Origin: an uncultured Clostridia bacterium | GTDB lineage: Bacteria; Bacillota; Clostridia; Oscillospirales; Ruminococcaceae | Direction: 5' to 3' | Assembly (NCBI GenBank): GCA_947168885.1 | Contig: CAMVNQ010000005.1 | Span: 186,001 to 250,000, forward strand | DNA: 64,000 bases | Part shown: positions 8,258 through 16,292 of the stretch, in pieces | Layout of the letters: the number at the start of each line of letters is the position of its first letter | Position numbering within the stretch: the stretch's first letter is position 1 | Made by a program: the position numbers and the translations under genes | The notes under the pieces: generated by a model | What the model saw: the letters and a program-made list of their open reading frames with translations, nothing else | Database searches by the model: none | Told to the model about the DNA's origin: nothing

Positions 8258-11200
8258 ATGTTTTGTGGAAATTGCGGAAGCAAAATAGAAGACGGCGCAA
8301 AATTCTGTGCCAACTGCGGAACACCTGTAGCTATTGAAGCGATACAGCAGCCTGTTGTCGAATCTCCCACGCCCGCTGTTGAAGCGGTACAGCAGCCTGT
8401 TGTGGAATCTTCCGCGTCCGCTGTTGAAGCGATACAGCAGCCTGCTATCGAATCCCCAGCACCTGCTATTGAAGCGATACAGCAGCCTGTTGTCGAATCC
8501 CCCGCGCCCGCTGTTGAAGCGGTACAGCAGCCTGTTGTGGAATCTTCCGCGTCCGCTGTTGAAGCGATACAGCAGCCTGCTATCGAATCCCCAGCACCTG
8601 CTATTGAAGCGATACAGCAGCCTGTTGTCGAATCCCCCGCGCCTGCTGTTGAAGCGATACAGCAGCCTGTTGTGGAATCCCCCGCGCCTGCTGTTGAAGC
8701 GATACAGCAGCCTGTTGTGGAATCTACCGCGCCCGCTGTTGAAGCGGTACAGCAAACCGTACAGCCGACATCAACACCGATAGAGCCGCTTCAGCCGGAA
8801 CAGTCTGTGCAGAACATCGCACCCGCTCCTTACATTCAGCCTGCCCCTGTCCAGCCGGTCATGCAGCAGGCGGCACCCGTTCAGCCTGTTATGCCGGTAA
8901 AGAAGAAGAAGAGCAAGGCTCCGCTCATCGCCGGTATCACCGCGGGTGCGGTACTTCTCGGCGGAGGCGCTGCGGGCTATTTCTTATTCCACGACGATAT
9001 AACCCGCCTTTTTATGGGTCCCAAGGAATATGCGAAGATGATAGACAGAAACTATCTCGGTACCTCGAATACCCTTGACCCTATATCCAAAAAATATGCG
9101 GTCAGTATGCTGAGCACTGTTGACAGCACCGTACATTCGCTCACAAAGACTAAATCAAGTTCAAACGCGGAAAGCTCCGCAACGGATGCCGCCGCCGAGA
9201 TCGCAAAAGACTCTGTCGGATATGCAGATCCTACATTGATCTTCTCAGCTCTCGATATGATACCCGAAGGTTCGACCATGACTGTTGACACTAACTTCGA
9301 AGTCAAGCTCGGAAGTGTGTTCGCCATGTTCGACAACGATACGACAAGAGCGATCATCGACGCGATAAACAACTTCACCGTCACGCAGAAATACAGCAGA
9401 GGCGAGACCAGGATGATGTCATACGGGGTAAAGACCAAGGACGGTCAGACCGGCTCCGTTGAAATATTTACAAAGGACGGCGGACTTCTCTTCACCTTCC
9501 CGGGCATTTCCGACAAGAAGATATATATACCGAAAGAGGATATCGAATCAGCACAGAGCAAGACGGAGATCGATTCCGCAGAAAGTATCAAGCTCGATAT
9601 AAACGAGTTCGAACGCTTGAAAGGCGAGATAGTAAACGTATATTACGCAGCTTATGACAACGCCGAGATAACCTATACCGACAACATCGAGTGGGTGGAG
9701 ACCGCCGTGGGCGGCAGCGGCGAGCTTAAAGCTTCGGCAAAGGGCAACAATGTTCACGTCGTATTCAAAGCCGAACAGGTCAAGGATATGATGAAGAGCA
9801 TGATGGAGATCATCGCAAATGACGAGTACCTCACAAGCTACTTCACAACGAACTTTAACATGAGCGCGGAGCAGTACAAGAAAACGTTCGACCCGGAATC
9901 CTTCACCAAGAACGTGAACTTCAGCTTTGTTGTGGATCATATCGTTGACGTGCACAACAACGTTCTCGCTTCCGGCTATTCCCTTGTTCCGGACTCCGAA
10001 AACGGCGGACTCTCGATAAAGACGATAAAGACCGGTATGTCCGAGGCTATGGTATTCAGCTACACCGCTGAAAACGGAAAAAACGGCATAAACTTTGAGA
10101 TCAGGAGCGTAAGCGAAAACAAGACGAAGAACGACGGCAACATGGTCATCACGATCACTCCCGACACGACCAAGGATGTTTCGTTCGCTCTTGACTGCGA
10201 ATATACCGGCAAGGACACGAAGAAGTTCCTTGACCGCGACGTTATCGTCGGAAAGTATGTTATAAAACTTTCCGACCCCGACAGATTTGCCGAGAACATA
10301 GGAGCATTTTTCAATGTCAACAAGAAGGCCAACGACGGAAACGACAACGTTGCGCTCACCGCGGCTGAAACACAGACAAACAAGCTCCCGGATAACAACG
10401 CTCTTCTGGAAGAGCTGAAAAAAATCTCTATAACCATTGAGAATTACATTGACGGCAACGTGCTCGATTCGTCATTTGGTTTCACAGCAGGCGAAATAGG
10501 CTCGGTATCGTTCAGGACACGCACAGAACAGAAGCCTGAGACCGTGTCAATGCCCGACACGAGCGGAGCACTGAAGATCAACGATTCAGAAGCTCTGTCC
10601 GGTATAGGCAAGGATGCTCTGAACTGGTTAAAGGATCTCTCTAAGAGAATCGACGGAGGCAACGGCTTTATCTCCAAGGCGATAGATAAAATGCTCAATG
10701 ACGCGAACAGGGACGACAATGTCAAGAAGCACTACGCGGCATATGACAGCAATTCAAAATACAATGCCGAAAATTACGCAAATGAGATCATATACGCGCT
10801 CGAAGACCAGATAAGAGAAAAAATCGAAAACACAAACGAGAAAAAAGTCAGCGGTCTTATAAAGATCTACTACGACAACGGCAAGCCGGAGATCATCGAC
10901 GACGGTGGCATATCCGGTCTGTCAGTGAATGATTCGGGGATAGACTCGGTATATGCGGAAATATTATACGACTCGCGTCTGAGCAATGGAATAGAAGGCG
11001 TTACCGTTGTTCTCACAGACGATAAGAACGATCTTCCGGACGCACTCCCCACTATTGACAACTTCGCGCAGGGCGTATATCCGTGGGGGGAAAACAAGAA
11101 CTTCATCGGCGACTATGTTGTAGGTATTTCGCCTTATCTCTATGACGGCGAGCTCGACCCGAACATAGTCATTCCCGAACCGCCAGATCTCGATGCGCTC

Positions 11201-12643
11201 AACGGTTACGCAAAGAAGTTCGCCGACGCGGTGCTCGGTTATATGGGCAATGCCGGAAGCATTGAAAATTTCGCGGACTCCGACAATGACGAACACATTA
11301 TTGCGTTCATGCACAGCAAGTACTCAGGCTGTTACGACATAGGCGGCTATGACGGGACCCATATTTCCGAGACAGGCGGTCTTAAGAAGAGCTTTATCGA
11401 CGGCATCAAGGATACTCTTCAGAAAATATATGATACCAACACCGGTATGCCCGATCTCCACATGGCGTTCTATTTCAAGAACGGCTTGTTCGCAGGTGTC
11501 CTTGTTTCAGAGTCCGGCGCAGTTTACTACAACGACGTGGGAATGCCGAAAACCGATGATTACTACAAAGGCAGATTTGCCGGCTGGGCTGACAGCGACG
11601 AAGACGGTTCTCCCGACGAAGGATATATAACCGACTATAAAGGTGGTATCACCCCGATAGGCACATATTCATTATCCTCCGGAAACGAGCTAAAAGCTGG
11701 AAAAGCGTCTGACGCAAACAGCACTTCCGAAGTATGGAAAGTGACAGCACTCGGCGGTCAGCTTATCTCGGATATAGCTAAGGAAACAGGGGTAAGCGAA
11801 GATGATCTCGCGATATATGTGAGATTAGATGACAGCTACGCTTATCTCTCTTCCGCAAGTACAAACACCGAGGAGTTCCCTCTTCTCTTAACGGAACACG
11901 AAGACTATGAAGGAAAGCACGCCATAGGTCTTTATAACGAAGAGATGGAGGTAGAGGAAGGCTTCATCGTATTCGACAGCGACACAACGGCACGACTTGT
12001 AGATACGATATCCGAGATGACCTATGATCTTGAAAAGACCGAAGCGGGTTCAGACGGAAATGTCACATCCGGCGATTATTACGATCCCATGTGGGGCAAG
12101 TGGTCCGCCGACGGCAAAACCGTAACGATAGGCTCGAACTGGTTGTTCTCGGATATTACCAACCAGTATGCATCAAAGTTTTATTATATATTCGCCTTCG
12201 CCGATAACAATGATATACTCAAACTTTGTGAAATAGAAACTCAGGAACAAATTGGCACATTAAGCTATAACGAAGACACAGACACTCTTGTGCTGGAGGA
12301 TTCAGACGGTGTCAAAACAACATACACACGTATCGAGGAAGCACCGAAATATGATTATTTCGACGTCTGGACGGTGGATACATACGAAGGAGCCGCCGAG
12401 AAAGAAAGCATGATATTTGAAATTGGTCAGTATTCGGCAGGATACTATGAAACCAGCGGCGGCTTCCCGTATGATGTCATTGACACCACAGAAACATCCT
12501 TCAAGATCGTGTTCGACTCGTCTTATTTCCTTGACTGCACTTATGACAAGGCAAGCGACAAGATCACCGGCATCATAAAGTTCGATGATACGGACGAGAC
12601 GATAGAACTCACGATGAAGAGAACTCCGGGTGCACTCGGCTGA
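8258..12643 (+). CDS. Large zinc-ribbon, repeat-linker, single-pass membrane protein
   Basis: 1461 residues. An N-terminal cytoplasmic zinc ribbon (Cys3-x2-Cys6...Cys17-x2-Cys20) is followed by a Pro/Glu/Val/Ala-rich repeat linker (about residues 26-165) made of 15-residue units (QQPVVESPAPAVEAI). A Gln/Pro-rich stretch, a KKKKSK patch and one membrane helix (about 221-243, APLIAGITAGAVLLGGGAAG) come next. About 1200 residues then lie outside the membrane. They have no family I recognise but contain many short beta-like repeats and, near the end, lipocalin-like segments (YYDPMWGKWSADGKTVTIG). The topology resembles zinc-ribbon proteins common in gut Clostridia, so a surface or wall-stress role is a guess. 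The ATG at 8258 has AAAGGAAG upstream. Confidence 0.75.
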   Translation: MFCGNCGSKIEDGAKFCANCGTPVAIEAIQQPVVESPTPAVEAVQQPVVESSASAVEAIQQPAIESPAPAIEAIQQPVVESPAPAVEAVQQPVVESSASAVEAIQQPAIESPAPAIEAIQQPVVESPAPAVEAIQQPVVESPAPAVEAIQQPVVESTAPAVEAVQQTVQPTSTPIEPLQPEQSVQNIAPAPYIQPAPVQPVMQQAAPVQPVMPVKKKKSKAPLIAGITAGAVLLGGGAAGYFLFHDDITRLFMGPKEYAKMIDRNYLGTSNTLDPISKKYAVSMLSTVDSTVHSLTKTKSSSNAESSATDAAAEIAKDSVGYADPTLIFSALDMIPEGSTMTVDTNFEVKLGSVFAMFDNDTTRAIIDAINNFTVTQKYSRGETRMMSYGVKTKDGQTGSVEIFTKDGGLLFTFPGISDKKIYIPKEDIESAQSKTEIDSAESIKLDINEFERLKGEIVNVYYAAYDNAEITYTDNIEWVETAVGGSGELKASAKGNNVHVVFKAEQVKDMMKSMMEIIANDEYLTSYFTTNFNMSAEQYKKTFDPESFTKNVNFSFVVDHIVDVHNNVLASGYSLVPDSENGGLSIKTIKTGMSEAMVFSYTAENGKNGINFEIRSVSENKTKNDGNMVITITPDTTKDVSFALDCEYTGKDTKKFLDRDVIVGKYVIKLSDPDRFAENIGAFFNVNKKANDGNDNVALTAAETQTNKLPDNNALLEELKKISITIENYIDGNVLDSSFGFTAGEIGSVSFRTRTEQKPETVSMPDTSGALKINDSEALSGIGKDALNWLKDLSKRIDGGNGFISKAIDKMLNDANRDDNVKKHYAAYDSNSKYNAENYANEIIYALEDQIREKIENTNEKKVSGLIKIYYDNGKPEIIDDGGISGLSVNDSGIDSVYAEILYDSRLSNGIEGVTVVLTDDKNDLPDALPTIDNFAQGVYPWGENKNFIGDYVVGISPYLYDGELDPNIVIPEPPDLDALNGYAKKFADAVLGYMGNAGSIENFADSDNDEHIIAFMHSKYSGCYDIGGYDGTHISETGGLKKSFIDGIKDTLQKIYDTNTGMPDLHMAFYFKNGLFAGVLVSESGAVYYNDVGMPKTDDYYKGRFAGWADSDEDGSPDEGYITDYKGGITPIGTYSLSSGNELKAGKASDANSTSEVWKVTALGGQLISDIAKETGVSEDDLAIYVRLDDSYAYLSSASTNTEEFPLLLTEHEDYEGKHAIGLYNEEMEVEEGFIVFDSDTTARLVDTISEMTYDLEKTEAGSDGNVTSGDYYDPMWGKWSADGKTVTIGSNWLFSDITNQYASKFYYIFAFADNNDILKLCEIETQEQIGTLSYNEDTDTLVLEDSDGVKTTYTRIEEAPKYDYFDVWTVDTYEGAAEKESMIFEIGQYSAGYYETSGGFPYDVIDTTETSFKIVFDSSYFLDCTYDKASDKITGIIKFDDTDETIELTMKRTPGALG
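8333..8757. repeat. 45-bp coding tandem repeat with a 135-bp higher-order unit
   Basis: Nine full 45-bp units start at 8333, 8378, 8423 and so on to 8693, followed by a degenerate tenth (from 8738). Each encodes 15 residues ending or starting in VEAIQQP. Units 2-4 (8378-8512) and 5-7 (8513-8647) are identical except for one base near their ends. This shows a recent 135-bp duplication on top of the older 45-bp one. Confidence 0.95.
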
Positions 12644-12649
12644 TAACGC

Positions 12650-12716
12650 TGACAAATAAACAGCAGACTACATATAATATAAAACAAACTCTTCTCCCCT
12701 GCCTTAGGCGGGGGAG
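12650..12716 (+). promoter_or_regulatory. glmS promoter and 5' UTR hairpin
   Basis: CTGACA (12650-12655), 17 nt, TATAAT (12673-12678), starting 6 bp after the stop of the preceding gene. A GC-rich hairpin, CTCCCCTGCC-tta-GGCGGGGGAG (12694-12716), lies in the predicted leader. It is followed by A residues, not T residues, so it is not a terminator. The 111-bp gap is too short for a glmS ribozyme and none is recognisable. Confidence 0.65.
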
Positions 12717-12754
12717 AAAAAATACTTAACACACAACGAAAGGCGGAAATAACA

Positions 12755-14623
12755 ATGTGCGGTATAGTTGGATTCATAGGCGATCATCAGGCGGCGCCGA
12801 TACTGCTCGACGGGCTTTCAAAGCTTGAATACAGAGGATATGACTCCGCGGGACTTGCGGTACGCAACGGAACAGACCCCGCCGAGGTAGTAAAGACGGT
12901 CGGTCGTCTGAAAAACCTCGCTGAAAAGACAGACGACGGAAAAGCACTTCCCGGCTGCTGCGGTATAGGACATACACGCTGGGCTACCCACGGCGAGCCG
13001 TCACAGGTCAACGCACACCCGCACGTTTCGGGGAACTGCACCGGAAGCGGCTCCGGAAAGGTGGAATCAGAAGTCGTCGGCGTACATAACGGCATCATTG
13101 AGAACTATAAGGAACTCAAGGAAAAGCTCATACGCAACGGCTACACATTTTACAGCGATACGGATACCGAGGTCATAATAAAACTCGTAGATTATTACTA
13201 CAAGAAGTACATTCAGGATCCCATCGACGCGATAATGAAGACAATGGTGCGTGTACGCGGCTCCTATGCGATAGAGCTTATGTTCAAAGATCACCCGGGT
13301 GAGATATGGGCGGCGCGCAAGGGCAGCCCCATGATAATCGGCGTTTCCGACGGAGAGACTTATATCGCCTCCGACGTTCCCGCAATACTTAAATACACAC
13401 GCAAGGTCTACTACATCGGCGACCTCCAGTGTGCGAAGATAACCGCCGGTGATGTGCATTTCTACGACCTTAACGGCGATGAAGTCACCATAGAGCCCAC
13501 CGAAATAAAGTGGGATGCCGAATCGGCTGAAAAAGGCGGCTATGAGCACTTCATGATAAAGGAGATACACGAGCAGCCCAAAGCTGTCGAGGACACTCTC
13601 GCGTCGGTAATAAAGGACGGTGCTATAGACCTGTCGGAGTGCGGGCTTTCGGACGAGCAGATAAAGGATATATCAGCAATAACGATAGTTGCCTGCGGCT
13701 CGGCATGGCATGTCGGAATGACGCTTCAGTACGCTATCGAGGATCTGACCCGGCTGCCTGTCCGCGTTGAACTCGCGTCTGAGTTCCGCTACCGCAACCC
13801 TATCCTTGACCCGAGATCGCTTGTCATCGTTATCTCCCAGTCCGGCGAAACGGCAGACACGCTTGAAGCCCTGCGTCTTGCTAAAAGCCACGGTATAAAG
13901 ACTCTTGCAATAGTGAACGTGGTCGGCTCAACGATAGCGCGAGAAGCTGACAACGTGTTCTACACCCTCGCGGGACCGGAGATCGCAGTAGCCACTACAA
14001 AAGCATACAGTGCCCAGCTCGCCGCGGGATACACGATCGCGGTACATTTCGGTTTTGTCCGCGGAACGATCGACCGTGAACAGTACGATGCGTATATTGC
14101 AGATCTCAATACCATACCCGCAAAGATACAGAAGATACTGGAAGATAAAGAGCGTCTCCAGTGGTTCGCGGCAAAATTCGCACATATCAGGGACGCATTC
14201 TTCATCGGGCGCGGTATCGACTACTCGACCTGCCTTGAGGGAAGCCTCAAGATGAAGGAGATAAGCTATATACACTCGGAAGCTTACGCGGCGGGTGAAC
14301 TAAAACACGGCACAATAAGCCTTATCGAAGATCAGACTCTCGTAATAGGCGTTCTCACCCAGAACAAGCTGTACGAAAAGACTGTAAGCAATATGGTAGA
14401 GTGCAAGTCGCGCGGCGCTTATCTGATGGGTATTGCGTCATACGGCAAGTACGAGGTAGAGGATCACTGCAACTTCGTTACATACGTTCCGTCCATCGAC
14501 CCGCATTTCTCCGCAAGCCTTGCGGTTGTCCCGCTCCAGCTTCTCGGATATTACATCTCGATAGCAAGAGGTCTTGATGCGGACAAACCGAGAAATCTCG
14601 CGAAGAGCGTCACCGTTGAATAA
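12755..14623 (+). CDS. glmS: Glutamine--fructose-6-phosphate aminotransferase
   Basis: Makes glucosamine-6-phosphate, the entry to UDP-GlcNAc and peptidoglycan. The 622 residues are slightly above the usual 600-610. The N-terminal glutaminase domain begins MCGIVGFIG, with Cys2 as nucleophile after Met removal, and contains EYRGYDSAG and the HTRWATHG loop. Two SIS domains follow (ACGSAWHVG, SQSGETADT, then the second with GRGIDYSTCLEG). The terminal KPRNLAKSVTVE is the conserved sugar-site tail. RBS AAAGGCGG. The gene is flanked by its own promoter and terminator, so it is probably monocistronic. Confidence 0.98.
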   Translation: MCGIVGFIGDHQAAPILLDGLSKLEYRGYDSAGLAVRNGTDPAEVVKTVGRLKNLAEKTDDGKALPGCCGIGHTRWATHGEPSQVNAHPHVSGNCTGSGSGKVESEVVGVHNGIIENYKELKEKLIRNGYTFYSDTDTEVIIKLVDYYYKKYIQDPIDAIMKTMVRVRGSYAIELMFKDHPGEIWAARKGSPMIIGVSDGETYIASDVPAILKYTRKVYYIGDLQCAKITAGDVHFYDLNGDEVTIEPTEIKWDAESAEKGGYEHFMIKEIHEQPKAVEDTLASVIKDGAIDLSECGLSDEQIKDISAITIVACGSAWHVGMTLQYAIEDLTRLPVRVELASEFRYRNPILDPRSLVIVISQSGETADTLEALRLAKSHGIKTLAIVNVVGSTIAREADNVFYTLAGPEIAVATTKAYSAQLAAGYTIAVHFGFVRGTIDREQYDAYIADLNTIPAKIQKILEDKERLQWFAAKFAHIRDAFFIGRGIDYSTCLEGSLKMKEISYIHSEAYAAGELKHGTISLIEDQTLVIGVLTQNKLYEKTVSNMVECKSRGAYLMGIASYGKYEVEDHCNFVTYVPSIDPHFSASLAVVPLQLLGYYISIARGLDADKPRNLAKSVTVE

Positions 14624-14642
14624 AGGACACCATGAACACATC

Positions 14643-14680
14643 GGAGCCGGCGGGTAAAACCTGACGGCTCCTTTTGTTTT
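14643..14680 (+). terminator. Intrinsic terminator of glmS
   Basis: Stem GGAGCCG (14643-14649) / CGGCTCC (14665-14671), then TTTTGTTTT. It begins 19 bp after the glmS stop. Confidence 0.85.
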
Positions 14681-14690
14681 CTGTCAGTGA

Positions 14691-14720
14691 TTGACAAAAC
14701 ATCTTTCCGGGTGATATAAT
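14691..14720 (+). promoter_or_regulatory. Sigma-A promoter of the phosphoribosyltransferase gene
   Basis: TTGACA (14691-14696), 18 nt, TATAAT (14715-14720) with extended TGA. The -10 directly abuts the left arm of a stem-loop repeat. Confidence 0.85.
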
Positions 14721-14794
14721 AAATGTGTCCCAAATCCTGTTTTTCGGGATTTTACATCGGACACATTTCTTAAAATGCAGATCATCTGCTTTTT
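14721..14794 (+). repeat. Short copy of the stem-loop repeat, in the leader
   Basis: Outer arms AAATGTGTCC (14721-14730) and GGACACATTT (14759-14768) are perfect complements and match the arms of the units at 2988-3356. One inner hairpin (AAATCCTG, T5 loop, CGGGATTT with one G-U) resembles hairpin 2 of module A. A small hairpin GCAGA-tca-TCTGC (14777-14789) with TTTTT (14790-14794) follows, and could act as a weak attenuator. Confidence 0.7.
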
Positions 14795-14833
14795 ATATGC
14801 AGCAGTCAATAAAAACAAAGGAGAAAAAATCAT

Positions 14834-15373
14834 ATGAAAACATACAAGATCAGCATAGCCGGACTAACAAGAGAACTGCCGCTGTGTGCTGTGAGCGATA
14901 AGCTCGATATTGCGGCATTCATAATGTTCTCGGATGTCGAGATAACCGAAGCCTGCGCTCGCGAACTTCTGAAAAAAGTACCGGAATTTGATGTGATCCT
15001 GACCGCCGAATCAAAAGGAATACCGCTTGCCTACGAAACGGCGCGTCAGAGCGGGAAAAAATACTATGTCGGCAGAAAAGGCGTGAAAGTTTATATGACC
15101 GACCCGATCAGCGTTAATGTAAGATCAATAACCACGGATCACGACCAGACCCTCTATCTCTCACAGGAAGACGCATCACAGCTTAAAGACAGACGGGTGC
15201 TTATCCTTGACGATGTCATAAGCACCGGCGAGTCTCTCACTGCGCTCGAAAAGCTCGTTGAAAAAGCCGGCGGCATTATCGCGGCAAAAGCAGCGGTGCT
15301 CGCAGAGGGCGGTGCTGCCGACAGATCGGACATAGTTTTTCTGGAAAAACTACCGCTGTTCCCTCACGACTGA
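14834..15373 (+). CDS. Adenine/xanthine-type phosphoribosyltransferase
   Basis: A 179-residue type I PRTase. The PRPP-binding motif is RVLILDDVISTGES (about residues 121-134), and the ILTAESKGIPLAYE stretch matches the apt/xpt branch (COG0503). It should salvage a purine base with PRPP, but which base cannot be read reliably. The length suits Apt, and the N terminus differs from typical bacterial Apt. RBS AAGGAG. It has its own promoter, an unusually structured leader of about 105 nt, and a terminator, so it is transcribed alone. Confidence 0.8.
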   Translation: MKTYKISIAGLTRELPLCAVSDKLDIAAFIMFSDVEITEACARELLKKVPEFDVILTAESKGIPLAYETARQSGKKYYVGRKGVKVYMTDPISVNVRSITTDHDQTLYLSQEDASQLKDRRVLILDDVISTGESLTALEKLVEKAGGIIAAKAAVLAEGGAADRSDIVFLEKLPLFPHD

Positions 15374-15416
15374 CGAACGGAACAAATATAGTAAGGATAG
15401 CGTAATGCCGGGGATC

Positions 15417-15470
15417 AAAAAAGTGTACTCAATTTCTGTCAGAAAGACAGGATCGGGTACACCTTTTTTG
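15417..15470. terminator. Bidirectional terminator between convergent genes
   Basis: AAAAAAGTGTAC (15417-15428) pairs with GGTACACCTTTTTT, with an inner CTGTC-agaaa-GACAG stem. It serves the phosphoribosyltransferase gene on the plus strand and the HEXXH gene on the minus strand; the minus-strand stop lies at its edge. Confidence 0.9.
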
Positions 15471-16292
15471 TTATAAAAGCGGCGAATTTCTGCACATATA
15501 CTTTATTCTGCCGGCGGTCGTCATAGACGCGAACTCGTCTGTCCCCGACCATTCCTCGAGCCGGTACGCCGCAGTCTTTACGAGCTCAGATACCGCAGAG
15601 CGAACGTTCTCCGAAAGGTCTTTGGTGTAGAAGCCAAGACGCCTGCCGCTTCCTTCGATAACACCCATGAAACGCAGGAACCACTCTGCACGGTAGAATC
15701 CGAAAGTCTCGTAAAGTCCGATAAAATCCGCCATTATCTCGTCGTGCAGGATATTGTTCGTAATTCCGTAGGTCTGCTTCGTGAAGTAATGTGTACACTC
15801 GTGCCCGCGCCGCAGCATCATCGACTTTTCCGCCCATTCCGCGTCATCAAGCCCGAGCTCCGATGCCGGAACATTGCTGTACGGCTTGGACGAAAGAATG
15901 ATGAACCGTGTTGTTTTTCCGTGAAGGAATGACGCACCGGTCGTTTCAAGCCCGTCCGGACGCACTCCCTTGTATGCGATATTAGTAACGAGCTGCTCAA
16001 AATCCGATGTATTACGGACGTAAATTATCGGTATCTTCCCCGCAAACGAGTCGTACATCTTCATTTCGACGGTGTCCGGCGACGCAAACGTTACAGGTCG
16101 CTTCGGGCAGACTTTAGTATTTATCGCCTCAGCCGCACCGAATATAGCAGCGTATGAGATTATTGTTTCCCATGTCTTGAGAAAAGACGTATCCTGCTCC
16201 GTTATCTCTTCCGCGCCCTCAAAGCGGTTGGCGATATACGCGTTGTATTGCTCCGTTTCGCTTTCACTAAAACTGCTTATTGCCTTATTCAT
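15471..16292 (-). CDS. Putative HEXXH zinc metallopeptidase-like protein
   Basis: 273 residues, soluble, no signal peptide. HECTH at residues 164-168 followed by HDEIMADF (183-190) resembles a gluzincin-like HEXXH...E zinc site. The rest matches no family I can name, so peptidase activity is inferred from the motif only. The start is fixed by the ATGA overlap with the upstream GH95 gene: its ATG (16292-16290) overlaps that gene's TGA by 2 nt, implying translational coupling. A much longer upstream extension of this frame runs antiparallel through GH95 codons in a different register and is not real. Confidence 0.65.
   Translation of the reverse strand: MNKAISSFSESETEQYNAYIANRFEGAEEITEQDTSFLKTWETIISYAAIFGAAEAINTKVCPKRPVTFASPDTVEMKMYDSFAGKIPIIYVRNTSDFEQLVTNIAYKGVRPDGLETTGASFLHGKTTRFIILSSKPYSNVPASELGLDDAEWAEKSMMLRRGHECTHYFTKQTYGITNNILHDEIMADFIGLYETFGFYRAEWFLRFMGVIEGSGRRLGFYTKDLSENVRSAVSELVKTAAYRLEEWSGTDEFASMTTAGRIKYMCRNSPLL

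Noticed and set aside
8204-8755. Minus-strand reading frame of 183 codons opposite the 45-bp repeats, and a second plus-strand frame at 8334-8783
   Set aside because: A 45-bp unit keeps any frame open. Both are repeats of one low-complexity pattern and lie inside a gene with a clear start, zinc ribbon and promoter.
8333-8757. CRISPR-like array
   Set aside because: Units are contiguous, coding and lack unique spacers; no cas genes nearby.
12644-12754. glmS ribozyme
   Set aside because: The gap is only 111 bp and is partly promoter; no ribozyme core is visible.
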